In this document: one piece after another, positions 26,214 through 34,733 of the stretch
Layout of the letters: the number at the start of each line of letters is the position of its first letter
How positions within the stretch are numbered: the first letter of the stretch is position 1
Assembly: GCA_019242475.1 (NCBI GenBank)
Contig: JAFAVK010000052.1
Span: forward strand, 1-64,000
Length of the DNA: 64,000 bases
Direction of reading: 5' to 3'
Origin: Acidobacteriota bacterium
Lineage (GTDB): Bacteria > Acidobacteriota > Blastocatellia > Pyrinomonadales > Pyrinomonadaceae
Translations under genes and position numbers: made by a program
The notes under the pieces: generated by a model
Database searches by the model: none
The model's input: only the letters and a program-made list of their open reading frames with translations
Told to the model about the DNA's origin: nothing

Positions 26214-26265
26214 AGAGGCGTGCCCGCGTGGCCGTCAACGGTGACGACCTTGCGGGCACGCCTCT
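26214..26265. terminator. Bidirectional hairpin between ETF-QO and rpoZ
   Basis: AGAGGCGTGCCCGC (26214-26227) pairs perfectly with GCGGGCACGCCTCT (26252-26265); the loop contains a nested CGTC/GACG hairpin. It lies between convergent genes, so it can end transcripts from both sides, though T-runs are weak. Confidence 0.6.
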
Positions 26266-26289
26266 AAACTTCAGGCGTGAGGTTCGCGC

Positions 26290-26532
26290 CTACTCTTTGT
26301 CGATGATGGAGAAGTTGACGACGCCGCGCTGCACCTCTTCGAGGGCGATGCGGGTCGGCTTGTGCCTCTGCGCGTCCATCTCGACGCGCGGGCGGGCGCC
26401 CTTCTGCAACTGCTTGCTGCGCTGGGCCGCGACCAGGATGAGGCGGTACTTCGAGTCGAGGGTCGGGCTCTCCTGCTGCTCCTGCTCGTCCTGCTCTTCG
26501 GTCTTCGTCGTCGCGTCTGCGGGTTTCGCCAT
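26290..26532 (-). CDS. rpoZ: RNA polymerase omega subunit
   Basis: An 80-residue protein with an acidic Gln/Glu N-terminus followed by the omega core SKYRLILVAAQRSKQLQKGA and KPTRIALEEVQRGVVNFSI. The core matches RpoZ, which latches the beta-prime subunit and aids polymerase assembly. It lies downstream of gmk in the yicC-gmk-rpoZ order common to many bacteria. A GGCCGG/CCGGCC hairpin lies in the 96-bp gap from gmk. Start ATG 26532. Confidence 0.85.
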   Translation of the reverse strand: MAKPADATTKTEEQDEQEQQESPTLDSKYRLILVAAQRSKQLQKGARPRVEMDAQRHKPTRIALEEVQRGVVNFSIIDKE

Positions 26533-26628
26533 GTCTCTCCCCGGCCGGCTCTCGTTCTCTCTGGCCGGCCTCCTTATAAATCCAGCGTTTAGATGAACAC
26601 TCTTTTATAACTTTTCCGCGCCATTTAT

Positions 26629-27306
26629 TCAACGCGCGGCGGGCGCCCCGAAAGTCTTGAGCACGCGGCGCGCCACCCACTCCTGCCGCTCGCGCCGCGC
26701 GCGCTCGGCCCAGACGACTGAAGAAAGTTGAGCCGCGGCGCGCTCCACCTCGTCGTTCAGGATGAGGTAGTCGAAGTGCCTGTACTCGGCCACCTCGCCG
26801 CGCGCGTTCGCGAGTCTCAGCTCCAACTCCTCGGGCCGCTCCGTCATTCGCAGCGTCAGGCGCTCGCGCAGGACTTCGAACGAAGGCGGGAGGATGAAGA
26901 TCGAGACGACCGACTCCATCGTCGTGCGGACGGCGCGCGCGCCCTGCACGTCGATTTCCAAAATGATGTCGAGCCCCGCCGCGAGCGCCTCCGCGACCGC
27001 CGCGCGCGTCGTGCCGTAGTGGTGGCCGTGGACGACGGCCCACTCGACAAAGCCCTGCGCCCGGATCATCGCCGCGAACTCTACTTCGGAGACGAAGCGG
27101 TAGTTGACGCCGTCCACCTCGCCGGGGCGCGGCGCGCGCGTCGTCCAGGAGACGGAGTAGCCGACGCCGGGCACCGCCTCGCGCAGCCGCTTGATGAGCG
27201 TGCCCTTGCCGCCGCCCGAGGGCGAGCTGATGACGAAGAGGATGCCCTGGTAGCAGTCGTTTACGTCGTCGGCGCTCTCGCCGGTCTTCCCGGGGGCTTC
27301 ACTCAA
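26629..27306 (-). CDS. gmk: Guanylate kinase
   Basis: About 225 residues, phosphorylating GMP to GDP. P-loop SSPSGGGKGT, GMP-binding WTTRAPRPGEVDGVNYRFVS, the GHHYGTTRAAV segment and ILEIDVQGARAVR are all present, as is the lid region with RLTLRMTERPEEL. The frame is open further upstream, but TTG 27306 overlaps the end of yicC and has an AGGTG-type site, giving a normal length. Middle gene of the yicC-gmk-rpoZ operon. Confidence 0.92.
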   Translation of the reverse strand: MSEAPGKTGESADDVNDCYQGILFVISSPSGGGKGTLIKRLREAVPGVGYSVSWTTRAPRPGEVDGVNYRFVSEVEFAAMIRAQGFVEWAVVHGHHYGTTRAAVAEALAAGLDIILEIDVQGARAVRTTMESVVSIFILPPSFEVLRERLTLRMTERPEELELRLANARGEVAEYRHFDYLILNDEVERAAAQLSSVVWAERARRERQEWVARRVLKTFGAPAAR

Positions 27307-28180
27307 CGTTCTGCACCTGCTCGCGAAGTTTTTCGACCGCGGCCTTGATGGCGAGCGCCGAGTCTTTGATGGCGAGGTCGGTCGATTTGGAGAGGACGGT
27401 GTTGGCCTCGCGGTTGAACTCTTGCAGGAGGAAGTCGAGCCGCTTGCCGGTGTCGGTCGTTTCGGAGAGCGCCGCGCGGAACTGCGCGACGTGGCTGCGC
27501 AGGCGCGCCGTCTCCTCCGTGATGTCGCTGCGGTCGGCGAGGTAGGCGACCTCTTGAGAAAGGCGACCCTGATCCAACTCGACGATCTCAAGCCCGTCGC
27601 GGGCGAGGAGTTCGGAGATGCGCTTGTTGACGCGGGCGCGGTAGTTATCGACCTGCTCGCCGGAGAGCGATTCGATGACGGGGAGGTGCCTCTCAATCTC
27701 GTCGAGGCGCGAGGCCATCTCGGCGGCGAGCGCCGCGCCCTCGCGCTCGCGCATCGCTTCCAACTCGTCGAGCGCCTGCGCGAGCGCCTGCTCGACCCCT
27801 TTCAGGGCCTCCTCGGAGACGCCCGTCCGCGCCGCCTGCATCGCGCCGGGGAGGCGCGCGAGGACGTTGATGTCGGGCTCGCCCGAGAGGCCGAACTCCT
27901 TCTGCATCTCGCGCATCGCCTGGATGAAGCCGGCGATGAGCGGGCGGTTGACCTCGTAGCTGACCTCGCTCGTCCGCTCGACCGAGATGTTCACGTCCAC
28001 GCGGCCGCGCGACAGGCGCTCGCCCACGCGCTTGCGCACCGTCGCCTCGAGCTGCGACAGCTCCGCGCTCGCGCGGATGTGCACGTCGAGGAAGCGGTTG
28101 TTGACGGTCTTCAAGTCCACGGCGACGCCGTATCCCTCGCCCTGCGCCGTGCCCCGCCCGAACCCGGTCATGGATTTCAT
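27299..28180 (-). CDS. yicC: YicC/YloC family endoribonuclease
   Basis: A 293-residue protein starting MKSMTGFGRG, the family's typical opening, and ending RLDFLLQEFNREANTVLSKS-type sequence followed by VEKLREQVQNVE. Members fold as a hexameric clamp and cleave RNA, affecting stationary-phase survival. The upstream in-frame extension is only translated repeat A3, so ATG 28180 is chosen. It overlaps gmk by 8 bp. Confidence 0.88.
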   Translation of the reverse strand: MKSMTGFGRGTAQGEGYGVAVDLKTVNNRFLDVHIRASAELSQLEATVRKRVGERLSRGRVDVNISVERTSEVSYEVNRPLIAGFIQAMREMQKEFGLSGEPDINVLARLPGAMQAARTGVSEEALKGVEQALAQALDELEAMREREGAALAAEMASRLDEIERHLPVIESLSGEQVDNYRARVNKRISELLARDGLEIVELDQGRLSQEVAYLADRSDITEETARLRSHVAQFRAALSETTDTGKRLDFLLQEFNREANTVLSKSTDLAIKDSALAIKAAVEKLREQVQNVE

Positions 28181-28186
28181 AAGACT

Positions 28187-28269
28187 CGTGAACCGTAAAC
28201 CGTAAACTGTAAACGGTGACAGGAAGGAAGCGCGCTTCACTTGTCACGGCTTACAGTTCGCGGTTTACG
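28187..28269. repeat. Heptad inverted element, family A (copy A3)
   Basis: The left arm (28187-28223) has CCGTAAA-type units, more decayed than in A2; the right arm (28240-28269) pairs imperfectly. The centre shares GACAGGAAGGAAG with A2 and A4. It lies between the ABC exporter and yicC, and encodes the exporter's last residues (V-N-R-E-L-stop). Confidence 0.8.
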
Positions 28270-30071
28270 AGCAGTTCCTCCTCCTCCTCGTCTGCGAATT
28301 GCAGTTCGTAGAGCCTGCGGTACGCGCCGCCGTGCGCGAGCAGCTCGGCGTGGCGGCCGGTCTCGACGATGCGGCCGCGCTCGATGACGACGATGAGGTC
28401 GGCGCGGCGGACGGTCGAAAGTCTGTGCGCGATGACGACGGTCGTGCGCCCCTGCGTAAGGTTGGCGAGCGCTTTTTGCACGAGCCGTTCGGATTCGGCG
28501 TCGAGCGCCGAGGTCGCCTCGTCGAGCACGAGCACGGAGGCGTCGGCGAGCACGGCGCGCGCGATGGCGAGGCGCTGGCGCTGCCCGCCCGAGAGGAAGA
28601 TGCCGCGCTCGCCGACGACCGTTTCGTAGCCGTGCGGCAGCTCCTTGATGAACTCGTGCGCGTGCGCGGCCCGCGCGGCCGCTTCGATCTCCGCGGCGGT
28701 CGCGTCGGGGCGGCTGTAGGAGATGTTGTAGCGCACCGTGTCGTTGAAGAGCACGGTCTCCTGCGTGACGAGCGCCGTGTTCCGGCGCAGGGAGGCGAGC
28801 GAGGCGTCGCGCAGATCAGTCCCGTCCCAGACGACCGCGCCCTCGACGGGGTCGTGGAAGCGCGGGACGAGTTTGGTGAGCGTGGACTTGCCGCCGCCCG
28901 ACTCGCCGACGAGCGCGACCATGCGCCCCGCGGGGATGCGCAGAGAGATGTCGCGCAGCACGAGCCGCTCCTCGTTGCCGTAGCGGAAGATGACGTTCTT
29001 GAATTCAATCTCTTCCTGAAGCGGGCGGAGCGCGACCGCGTTCGGCTTCTCTGGCATCTCGGCGCGCTCGTCCATCACCTCCAGGACGTGGCGGGCGGCG
29101 GCGAGCGCCTGCTCCATGCCGTTGTGCAGGCGCGAGAGCTTGCGCATCGGGTCGTAAGACGAGAAGAGGAAGAAGAGGAAGGTGATGAAGAGCGCCGCGT
29201 TCATCCGGCCAGAGAGGATTTCTCTTTGAGCGAAGAAGAGGAGGGCGGCGACGGCGAGGATGCCGATCAGCTCGATGATGTTGGGGGCGATGCCCTGAAT
29301 CTTCGCCGTGCGGAGGTTGGCGCGCATGATCTGGCGCGCGACGCGCTCGAAGCGGCCGCGCTCGCGCTCCTCGGCGACGTAAGCCTTCACAATCGTCTGG
29401 TTGGAGAGCGCCTCCTGCGCCGTGTCCACGAGCTGCTGCCCGCCCTCGTACGACTCGCGCGCGAGGTTGCGCAGGGCGCGGCCGAAGCGCGCCGTCAGGA
29501 AGCCGACGAGCGGCGCGATGGCGAGCGAGCCGAGCGTCAGCCGCCACGAGTAGTAGAACGAAGCCGTCAGGAAACAGGCGAGCGTAAATCCCTCGCGCAG
29601 CATGTCGCGCAGCGTGTTCGAGACGGCCGACTCGATGGCCGCGGCCGAGCCGACCAGGCGCGAGACGAGGTAGTTCGTCCGGTGGCGCTCGAAGAAGTCG
29701 GCCGACTGCGCGTGGAGGTGCGCGTACATGTCCGTGCGGAGTTTTAAAACAGACTCCTGCCCGACGCGCGCCATCAGGTAGGTCGAGAAGTATTCGGCGA
29801 CGCCTTTGGCGACCGTGAAGGCGATGAGGAGGACGGCGATGGTGCGCCACGCCTCGAAGCCCGAGTCGGGGATGACGTGTTGGAGGCCGAAGAGGGTCGG
29901 CGTGCGCTGGCCTGACTCGCCGCTCTGGCGCAGGGCCTGGTCGAAGATGGGGACGATGAGCGCACCGATGGCGCTCTGCAACAGCCCGACGAAGAGCATC
30001 GCGACCGTCGCGAGCGCGAACTTGCCCCAGTGCGGCTTGAGGTAGAATAAGAGTCGCCGTAGGTCGCGCAT
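28251..30071 (-). CDS. MsbA-like ABC exporter (lipid/lipid A flippase type)
   Basis: A 606-residue half-transporter. Six transmembrane helices lie in residues about 15-320 and the nucleotide-binding domain in about 345-590: Walker A GESGGGKST, Q-loop TQETVLFNDT, signature LSGGQRQRLAIARA, Walker B VLVLDEATSALD and H-loop AHRLSTV. The sequence is closest in layout to MsbA, which moves lipid A core across the inner membrane; other lipids or drugs are possible. It has a good promoter at 30141-30170. Its C-terminal residues VNREL and the stop are encoded by repeat A3. Confidence 0.85.
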   Translation of the reverse strand: MRDLRRLLFYLKPHWGKFALATVAMLFVGLLQSAIGALIVPIFDQALRQSGESGQRTPTLFGLQHVIPDSGFEAWRTIAVLLIAFTVAKGVAEYFSTYLMARVGQESVLKLRTDMYAHLHAQSADFFERHRTNYLVSRLVGSAAAIESAVSNTLRDMLREGFTLACFLTASFYYSWRLTLGSLAIAPLVGFLTARFGRALRNLARESYEGGQQLVDTAQEALSNQTIVKAYVAEERERGRFERVARQIMRANLRTAKIQGIAPNIIELIGILAVAALLFFAQREILSGRMNAALFITFLFFLFSSYDPMRKLSRLHNGMEQALAAARHVLEVMDERAEMPEKPNAVALRPLQEEIEFKNVIFRYGNEERLVLRDISLRIPAGRMVALVGESGGGKSTLTKLVPRFHDPVEGAVVWDGTDLRDASLASLRRNTALVTQETVLFNDTVRYNISYSRPDATAAEIEAAARAAHAHEFIKELPHGYETVVGERGIFLSGGQRQRLAIARAVLADASVLVLDEATSALDAESERLVQKALANLTQGRTTVVIAHRLSTVRRADLIVVIERGRIVETGRHAELLAHGGAYRRLYELQFADEEEEELLVNREL

Positions 30072-30140
30072 GAAACAGTCGCCAGCTTGTCGCCTGCTAA
30101 GTTGGAGGGGAAGATGCGTGCCGCCTCTCGGTCAGACAAA

Positions 30141-30170
30141 ACTATACGGACGCGGGGCGCGGGGCGTCAA
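30141..30170 (-). promoter_or_regulatory. Sigma70-type promoter of the MsbA-like gene
   Basis: On the minus strand TTGACG (30170-30165), an 18-bp spacer and TATAGT (30146-30141), about 70 bp upstream of the start codon. Confidence 0.6.
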
Positions 30171-30280
30171 GGAACACCAACGGGCGAGGGGCGCGCCATT
30201 TCGGGCTTCTTGCGCTATAATCCGGGCACGCGGGATGTGGCTGCGCCAAGCTCTACCCAGACAACTCTCCAGGTGGACGT

Positions 30281-30985
30281 GTGAGCTTACGGATTCTGAT
30301 TGTCGATGACGACCTGAGCATGCGGATGCTGCTCGCCGAATATTTCCGGCGCCTCGGCTTCGAGGTCGAGGAGAAGGAGAGCGCCGAGGAGGCGCTCGAA
30401 CACGCCGTTTCGGGCCGCTTCGACTGCTTCATCTTCGACGTGTCGATGCCCGGCATGAGCGGGCTCGAACTCCTCCGGCGCGTGCGCGACCGCGGCATCG
30501 AGACGCCCGCGATGTTCCTCACGGCGCACGACGCCGTGGACGACAAGGTCGCGGGCTTCCAAGCCGGCGCCGACGACTACCTGGCGAAGCCCTTCAGCCC
30601 GCGCGAGCTTGAAGTCCGGGTCGAGGCCCTTCTGCGGCGCGCGGGCAAGTGGTCGGCCAAGCCCGAGGACGAGCGCAAAGACCGCATCGAGGTGGGCGAG
30701 CTGGTCATCGACAAGCGCCGGCACGAGGTCACGGTCTCGGGCAGCCGCGTCGAACTCACGCCTTTGGAGTTCCACATCCTCGAACGGCTGGCGAGCGAGC
30801 CCGGCCGCGCCTGGTCGCGCAACGACCTGCTCGACGAGGTCTGGAGCACGGAGTACGAAGGCTACCAGCGCAACGTAGACCCGCACATCAATCGCCTGCG
30901 CCGCAAGATCGAACCCGACCCCAAGAACCCGCAGTACGTCCTGACCGTGCGCGGCGTCGGTTACAAACTGAACGAGGCCCCATGA
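30281..30985 (+). CDS. OmpR/PhoB-family response regulator
   Basis: A 234-residue two-domain regulator. The receiver has the acidic pair in IVDDDLS, phospho-acceptor Asp53 in FDVSMPGMSG, the Thr of FLTAHD and Lys in LAKPFSPRELEVRVEALLRR. A C-terminal winged helix follows (LTPLEFHILERLASEPGRAW...NVDPHINRLRRKIEPDP...VRGVGYKL). It starts at GTG 30281 with AGGTGG upstream. A TATAAT box at 30216-30221 has no clear -35 partner. No histidine kinase is adjacent; its stop overlaps the ATG of a secreted propeller protein. Confidence 0.92.
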   Translation: MSLRILIVDDDLSMRMLLAEYFRRLGFEVEEKESAEEALEHAVSGRFDCFIFDVSMPGMSGLELLRRVRDRGIETPAMFLTAHDAVDDKVAGFQAGADDYLAKPFSPRELEVRVEALLRRAGKWSAKPEDERKDRIEVGELVIDKRRHEVTVSGSRVELTPLEFHILERLASEPGRAWSRNDLLDEVWSTEYEGYQRNVDPHINRLRRKIEPDPKNPQYVLTVRGVGYKLNEAP

Positions 30986-32607
30986 CCCACCGAACGAAGA
31001 AGCCCCGCCGTCTGTTCTTCAGCGCGCTCGCGCTCGCCTCCCTGATCTTCGCCGTGGACGGGGGCGGCGCCGTCCACGCGCGGCAGAAGAAGTCGGGCGG
31101 CAAGGTGAAGCCCGGCGCGAAGCTCCTGCCGAACGCGACGCCGACCCCCGACTCGGCGCAGAAGCCGGTGGCGACACAGTTGCCGCCGTCCATTCTCGTC
31201 CGCTGGCAGGGCAAGCCCGGCGTCAACCGCTACCGTCTGCAACTCGCGACCGACGAGAAGTTCGAGGACATCGTCTTCGACCAGGCGGTCGAGGGTCGGC
31301 AGTACGTCGTCAAAGAACTCCCGCCCGGCAACTACTTCTGGCGCGTCGCGCCGGCCGCCGCCGAGACGAGCATCACCTACTCGCAGCCCGAGCGCGTCAC
31401 GCTCGGCAACGAGGCGAAGGTCGCAGAGGGCAGCGTCGTGCTGCCGGCCGACGCGACGGGCTGGCGCGTGGCGACGGGCGAGGTGGCGAAGGTGGCCCCG
31501 GCCAACCTGCGCCCGGGCGGCGTCGTGGACTTCGTCGGACTCGGCGCGGACGGCCGCGTCTTCGCCGTTGACGGCGCGAGCGGCATCTCGCTCTGGACTT
31601 CGCGCTACAACGCCGCGGCCGGCGCTCAGACTGCGAGCCCGACGGCCGTCAGCTTCGAGCCGCTCGTCGTCGGCGACCCCTTGCGCGGCACGTACGTCAT
31701 CGTGGCGACGCAGGGCGGCGTGCGCGCGCTGCTCGGCGACACGGGGCGCGAGACGTGGCGCGCGAGCCTCGAAGGGACGGCCGTCTCGGGCGTCGCGGCC
31801 GACCTCGACGGCGACGGCAAGCAGGAGCTGGTCGTCGTCACCGAAGGGCCGGAGATGTTCTACGTCATCAACCCGCTCTCGGGGCGCGTGCAGGCCAGCC
31901 AGAAGCTCTCGGGCGAAGTCGCCGGGCCGCCTTACGCGTTCGAGGCCGGCGGCAAGCGCGGCGTCGTGCTCGGGATGAAGCAGGGGCGCGTCGAGTTTCG
32001 CGGCGCGGACGGGCAGGTCGTCGCCGAGGCGAAGATCGACGAGGACGTGACGACCGCGCCGCTCGTCACGCACCGCGGCGAGATGTCCTTCATGGCCGTC
32101 GGCGGCAACAGCGCGCTGTGGGCCTTGAGCGTGCCCGACCTGAAGGTGCTCGGCGCCATCCGCGCCGAGGACGACTCGGTGCGCGGCACGCTCGCGTCGG
32201 CCGACGTGGACGGCGACGGCAGCGCGGAGATCGTGATGGTGACGAAGAGGGGACGCGTCGCGCTGGTGAGCACGGACGACGGCACCGTCCGCTGGTTCGC
32301 GGAGGGTGCCGGGGCGGCCGCCTCCGCCGCCTTCGCCGACGTGAACGGCGACGGCGTGCTCGACGTGATCGTGCCCGGCGCGGGGAATACTTTCGCGCTC
32401 GCGTTCTCGGGGCGCGACGGCTCGCTCGTGATGCGCGTCGAGGAGAGCGGGAAGGCCGTCAATCAGAGTGCCGGCGGGCGCACGCGCTCGCTCGTGGTCA
32501 CGCCCGCGCTCGGCGGCGGCGGCTGGCTCGTCGGCGGCGACCCGGCGGGCACGGGCCTGCGCGCGGTCGAGCTGCCGAAGGGCTCGGTGAAGACCGCCGC
32601 GAAGTGA
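30982..32607 (+). CDS. Secreted FG-GAP/VCBS-type beta-propeller protein
   Basis: A 541-residue protein with an N-terminal signal peptide (cleavage likely after VHA). A fibronectin-like segment (about 68-135, ILVRWQGKPGVNRYRLQLAT) is followed by a propeller containing calcium-type FG-GAP repeats DLDGDGKQELVVV, DVDGDGSAEIVMV and DVNGDGVLDVIVP. Proteins of this type act outside the cytoplasm in binding or adhesion. The ATG overlaps the response regulator stop (ATGA), so expression is coupled, unusual for a structural exported protein. The frame is open far upstream, but the signal peptide and overlap fix the start. Confidence 0.75.
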   Translation: MTHRTKKPRRLFFSALALASLIFAVDGGGAVHARQKKSGGKVKPGAKLLPNATPTPDSAQKPVATQLPPSILVRWQGKPGVNRYRLQLATDEKFEDIVFDQAVEGRQYVVKELPPGNYFWRVAPAAAETSITYSQPERVTLGNEAKVAEGSVVLPADATGWRVATGEVAKVAPANLRPGGVVDFVGLGADGRVFAVDGASGISLWTSRYNAAAGAQTASPTAVSFEPLVVGDPLRGTYVIVATQGGVRALLGDTGRETWRASLEGTAVSGVAADLDGDGKQELVVVTEGPEMFYVINPLSGRVQASQKLSGEVAGPPYAFEAGGKRGVVLGMKQGRVEFRGADGQVVAEAKIDEDVTTAPLVTHRGEMSFMAVGGNSALWALSVPDLKVLGAIRAEDDSVRGTLASADVDGDGSAEIVMVTKRGRVALVSTDDGTVRWFAEGAGAAASAAFADVNGDGVLDVIVPGAGNTFALAFSGRDGSLVMRVEESGKAVNQSAGGRTRSLVVTPALGGGGWLVGGDPAGTGLRAVELPKGSVKTAAK

Positions 32608-32646
32608 AGGCCGAAGTTAAATACAGGCGAAGGGGTTCGGTTTAAC

Positions 32647-32802
32647 TTGTACGTCCGTCTGCTCGCCGCATCGCTCTTCGCCGCGTGGCTCGTGGGAAAA
32701 TTCGTGCTGGGCAAGGAAGGGTTCGTACACATCTTCCTGCTCTGCGCCGTCGCCGTCGGCGTCGTGCAGCTCGTCCACGAAAGACGGGCGGCGCGCGGAT
32801 GA
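32647..32802 (+). CDS. 51-residue membrane protein, Lmo0937-like
   Basis: It starts at TTG 32647 with an AAGGGG-type site and ends with TGA at 32802. Two hydrophobic helices are separated by GKEGFVHI and followed by a basic tail (HERRAARG). The layout resembles the small protein at 5880. Repeat C2 begins 5 bp after the stop, as A2 does beside the other one. Function unknown. Confidence 0.5.
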   Translation: MYVRLLAASLFAAWLVGKFVLGKEGFVHIFLLCAVAVGVVQLVHERRAARG

Positions 32803-32807
32803 ATGAG

Positions 32808-32931
32808 CAGTAGGCAGTAGGCAGATGGCAGTAGGCTGTTGAAGACCTTAAATTCGAAACTCACTGATTAATCTTTCAACTTCCGGGACGCAGAGCGAAC
32901 TGCCTACTGCCATCTGCCTATTGCCTACTGT
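32808..32931. repeat. Heptad inverted element, family C (copy C2, long centre)
   Basis: The left arm (about 32808-32838) has AGTAGGC, AGTAGGC, AGATGGC and AGTAGGC units; the right arm (32899-32931) has the complement. The roughly 60-base centre is homologous, in reverse orientation, to the centre of C3 at 44853-44909 (shared GTTGAA, GATTAA and TTCGCTC blocks). Confidence 0.85.
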
Positions 32932-33052
32932 TTTCCTGCAACTGTGCGGGCGGCCGGGAGCATCAATCATCCTGTAGACTTTGTTCTCCGCGCCGCAGCT
33001 TTCGGCTCCCCGGGGCGCGCCCACTTCACACGAAGAGAAGGAGTAAGTTTTT

Positions 33053-34639
33053 ATGAGATTCAACGGCTCTCCTTTCCGCGTGGCGGCGGCGCTGCTGTTC
33101 GCGCTCCTGTTGTGCGCGCCCGCTGTTCTGGCGCAGGCCGACAGCCGGCGCGAGACCGTGGCCGTCACCTACCCGCTCGAACAGACCGTCAACTTGAAGT
33201 TCCGCGGGACGACGCGCCTGCCGCGCCTGACGGGCTCGGCCAAGGTGCGGCGCACGGGGCGGCGCAACACGCGCGTCGAGCTGAGCGTGGACAACCTGCC
33301 CCGCGCCTACGAGGTCGGCGGCATCTACACGACCTACGTCCTGTGGGCCATCTCGCCCGAGGGGCACGCCGACAACCTCGGCGAGCTGAAGCGCAGCGGC
33401 AGCCAGTTCATCAACACGAAGATCGACGTGACGACGCCGCTCGAAACCTTCGCACTCATCGTCACGGCCGAGCCGCACTACCTCGTCAGCGCGCCCTCGC
33501 GCATGGTCGTGCTGGAGAACCTCCCGCCGCGCGACCCCGGCGACGCGCAGGTCTCGACCATCCCCGTGCAGTACATCGGCAACACTTCGGACTACTTCCG
33601 CGACGCGCGCGTGCCCGACCTCGCCGACCGAGACCTTTTGCGCACGCCCGTCTCGCTGCTCGGCGCGCGCCAGTCCGTCAACCTCGCGCGCTACGCGGGC
33701 GCCGAGCGCGACGCCGACCAGGAGCTGCGCGAGGCGCAGGCGATGCTCGACCAGGCGGAGAACGCCTGGCGCCTCAACCAGTCGGAGTCGGACGTGGACG
33801 TGCTCGCGCGCCGCGCCATCAGCCTCGGCGTGAAGGCCGAGGAGACGGCCGAGCTGCGCGCGGCCGCACGCAAGCGGCGCGAGGAGAAGGCCGCGAGCGA
33901 CCGCGCCATCAGCGACGCCGAAGAGACGGCCGCCGAGGCCGGGCGCACCGTCCAGGAGCTGCGCGACTCCCTGCGCAAAGAAGAGTCGGCCCGCGAGCTG
34001 GCCGAGCGCGACGCCGCCAACGCCAACCAGCAGCTCCGAGAGCTGCGCAACGAGAACGCGCGGCTGCGCGACGAGTTGGCACAAGTGCGCACGGAGGGCG
34101 ACGCCGCGAAGCTCAAGCTCGCGCGCATGGAGGGCGAGCGCGCCGCCGAGCAGGCACGGGCCGACGCGGAGCACCGCGCGGCGCAGCAGATGGAAGCGCT
34201 CGCGAGTCTGAAGTCTTCGCTCGCACGCTTCGGGACGGTGAAGGAGACGGCGCAGGGCGTCGTCCTCGTCCTGCCGGACACCCTGTGGGCCGGCGCGCGC
34301 GCGGCCGAGCTGACGCCGAAGGCCGTGGCGACGACCGTCGATCCGCTCGCCGCGCTCCTCGCCAACAACCCCGACCTGCGCATCCGCATCGAGGCGCACG
34401 TTGACGCGAAGGGCGACACCGCCGACTTGCAGAAGCTCACGCAGGACAGGGCCGAAGCGCTCGCCGGCCGCCTCGTCTCTTCGGGCGTGGACGGCGCGCG
34501 CATACAGGCCAACGGACTCGGGGGCTCCGTCCCCGTCGCGGCCAACACGACCCCCGCCGGCCGCCTCCGCAACCGCCGCGTCGAGATCACGCTCACCCCG
34601 GCGGCCGCCGACGCGGTCTCTGCGAACGGACAGCAGTGA
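33053..34639 (+). CDS. OmpA-family outer-membrane/peptidoglycan-associated protein with coiled coil
   Basis: A 528-residue protein. The signal peptide (about 1-26, ending VLAQ) is followed by a beta-rich domain to about 160, then a long coiled coil (about 215-390, heavily Ala/Glu/Arg with RELRNENARLRDELAQV). A C-terminal OmpA-like peptidoglycan-binding domain is recognisable by LRIRIEAHVDAKGD, DRAEALAGRLVSSGVD and RLRNRRVEI. It probably spans or lines the periplasm, tethering the outer membrane to the cell wall. ATG 33053 is preceded by AAGGAG. Repeat F follows. Confidence 0.82.
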   Translation: MRFNGSPFRVAAALLFALLLCAPAVLAQADSRRETVAVTYPLEQTVNLKFRGTTRLPRLTGSAKVRRTGRRNTRVELSVDNLPRAYEVGGIYTTYVLWAISPEGHADNLGELKRSGSQFINTKIDVTTPLETFALIVTAEPHYLVSAPSRMVVLENLPPRDPGDAQVSTIPVQYIGNTSDYFRDARVPDLADRDLLRTPVSLLGARQSVNLARYAGAERDADQELREAQAMLDQAENAWRLNQSESDVDVLARRAISLGVKAEETAELRAAARKRREEKAASDRAISDAEETAAEAGRTVQELRDSLRKEESARELAERDAANANQQLRELRNENARLRDELAQVRTEGDAAKLKLARMEGERAAEQARADAEHRAAQQMEALASLKSSLARFGTVKETAQGVVLVLPDTLWAGARAAELTPKAVATTVDPLAALLANNPDLRIRIEAHVDAKGDTADLQKLTQDRAEALAGRLVSSGVDGARIQANGLGGSVPVAANTTPAGRLRNRRVEITLTPAAADAVSANGQQ

Positions 34640-34645
34640 AGGAAG

Positions 34646-34724
34646 GGTTTTGGGTGTTAGGCGTTGGGTGTTGGGTAAAGGCGAGATGCTTTAACCCAAC
34701 ACCCAACGCCTAACACCCAAAACC
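34646..34724. repeat. Heptad inverted element, family F
   Basis: Arms (34646-34680 and 34689-34724) of TTGGGTG/TTAGGCG 7-bp units, complementary apart from one inserted base, with an 8-base loop GCGAGATG. Lies between the OmpA-like gene and the sensor kinase start (34734). Confidence 0.9.
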
Positions 34725-34733
34725 TTTTTACCG

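Noticed and set aside
28181..28240. N-terminal extension of YicC
   Set aside because: It would be translated from inverted repeat A3; the family starts at MKSMTGFGRG.
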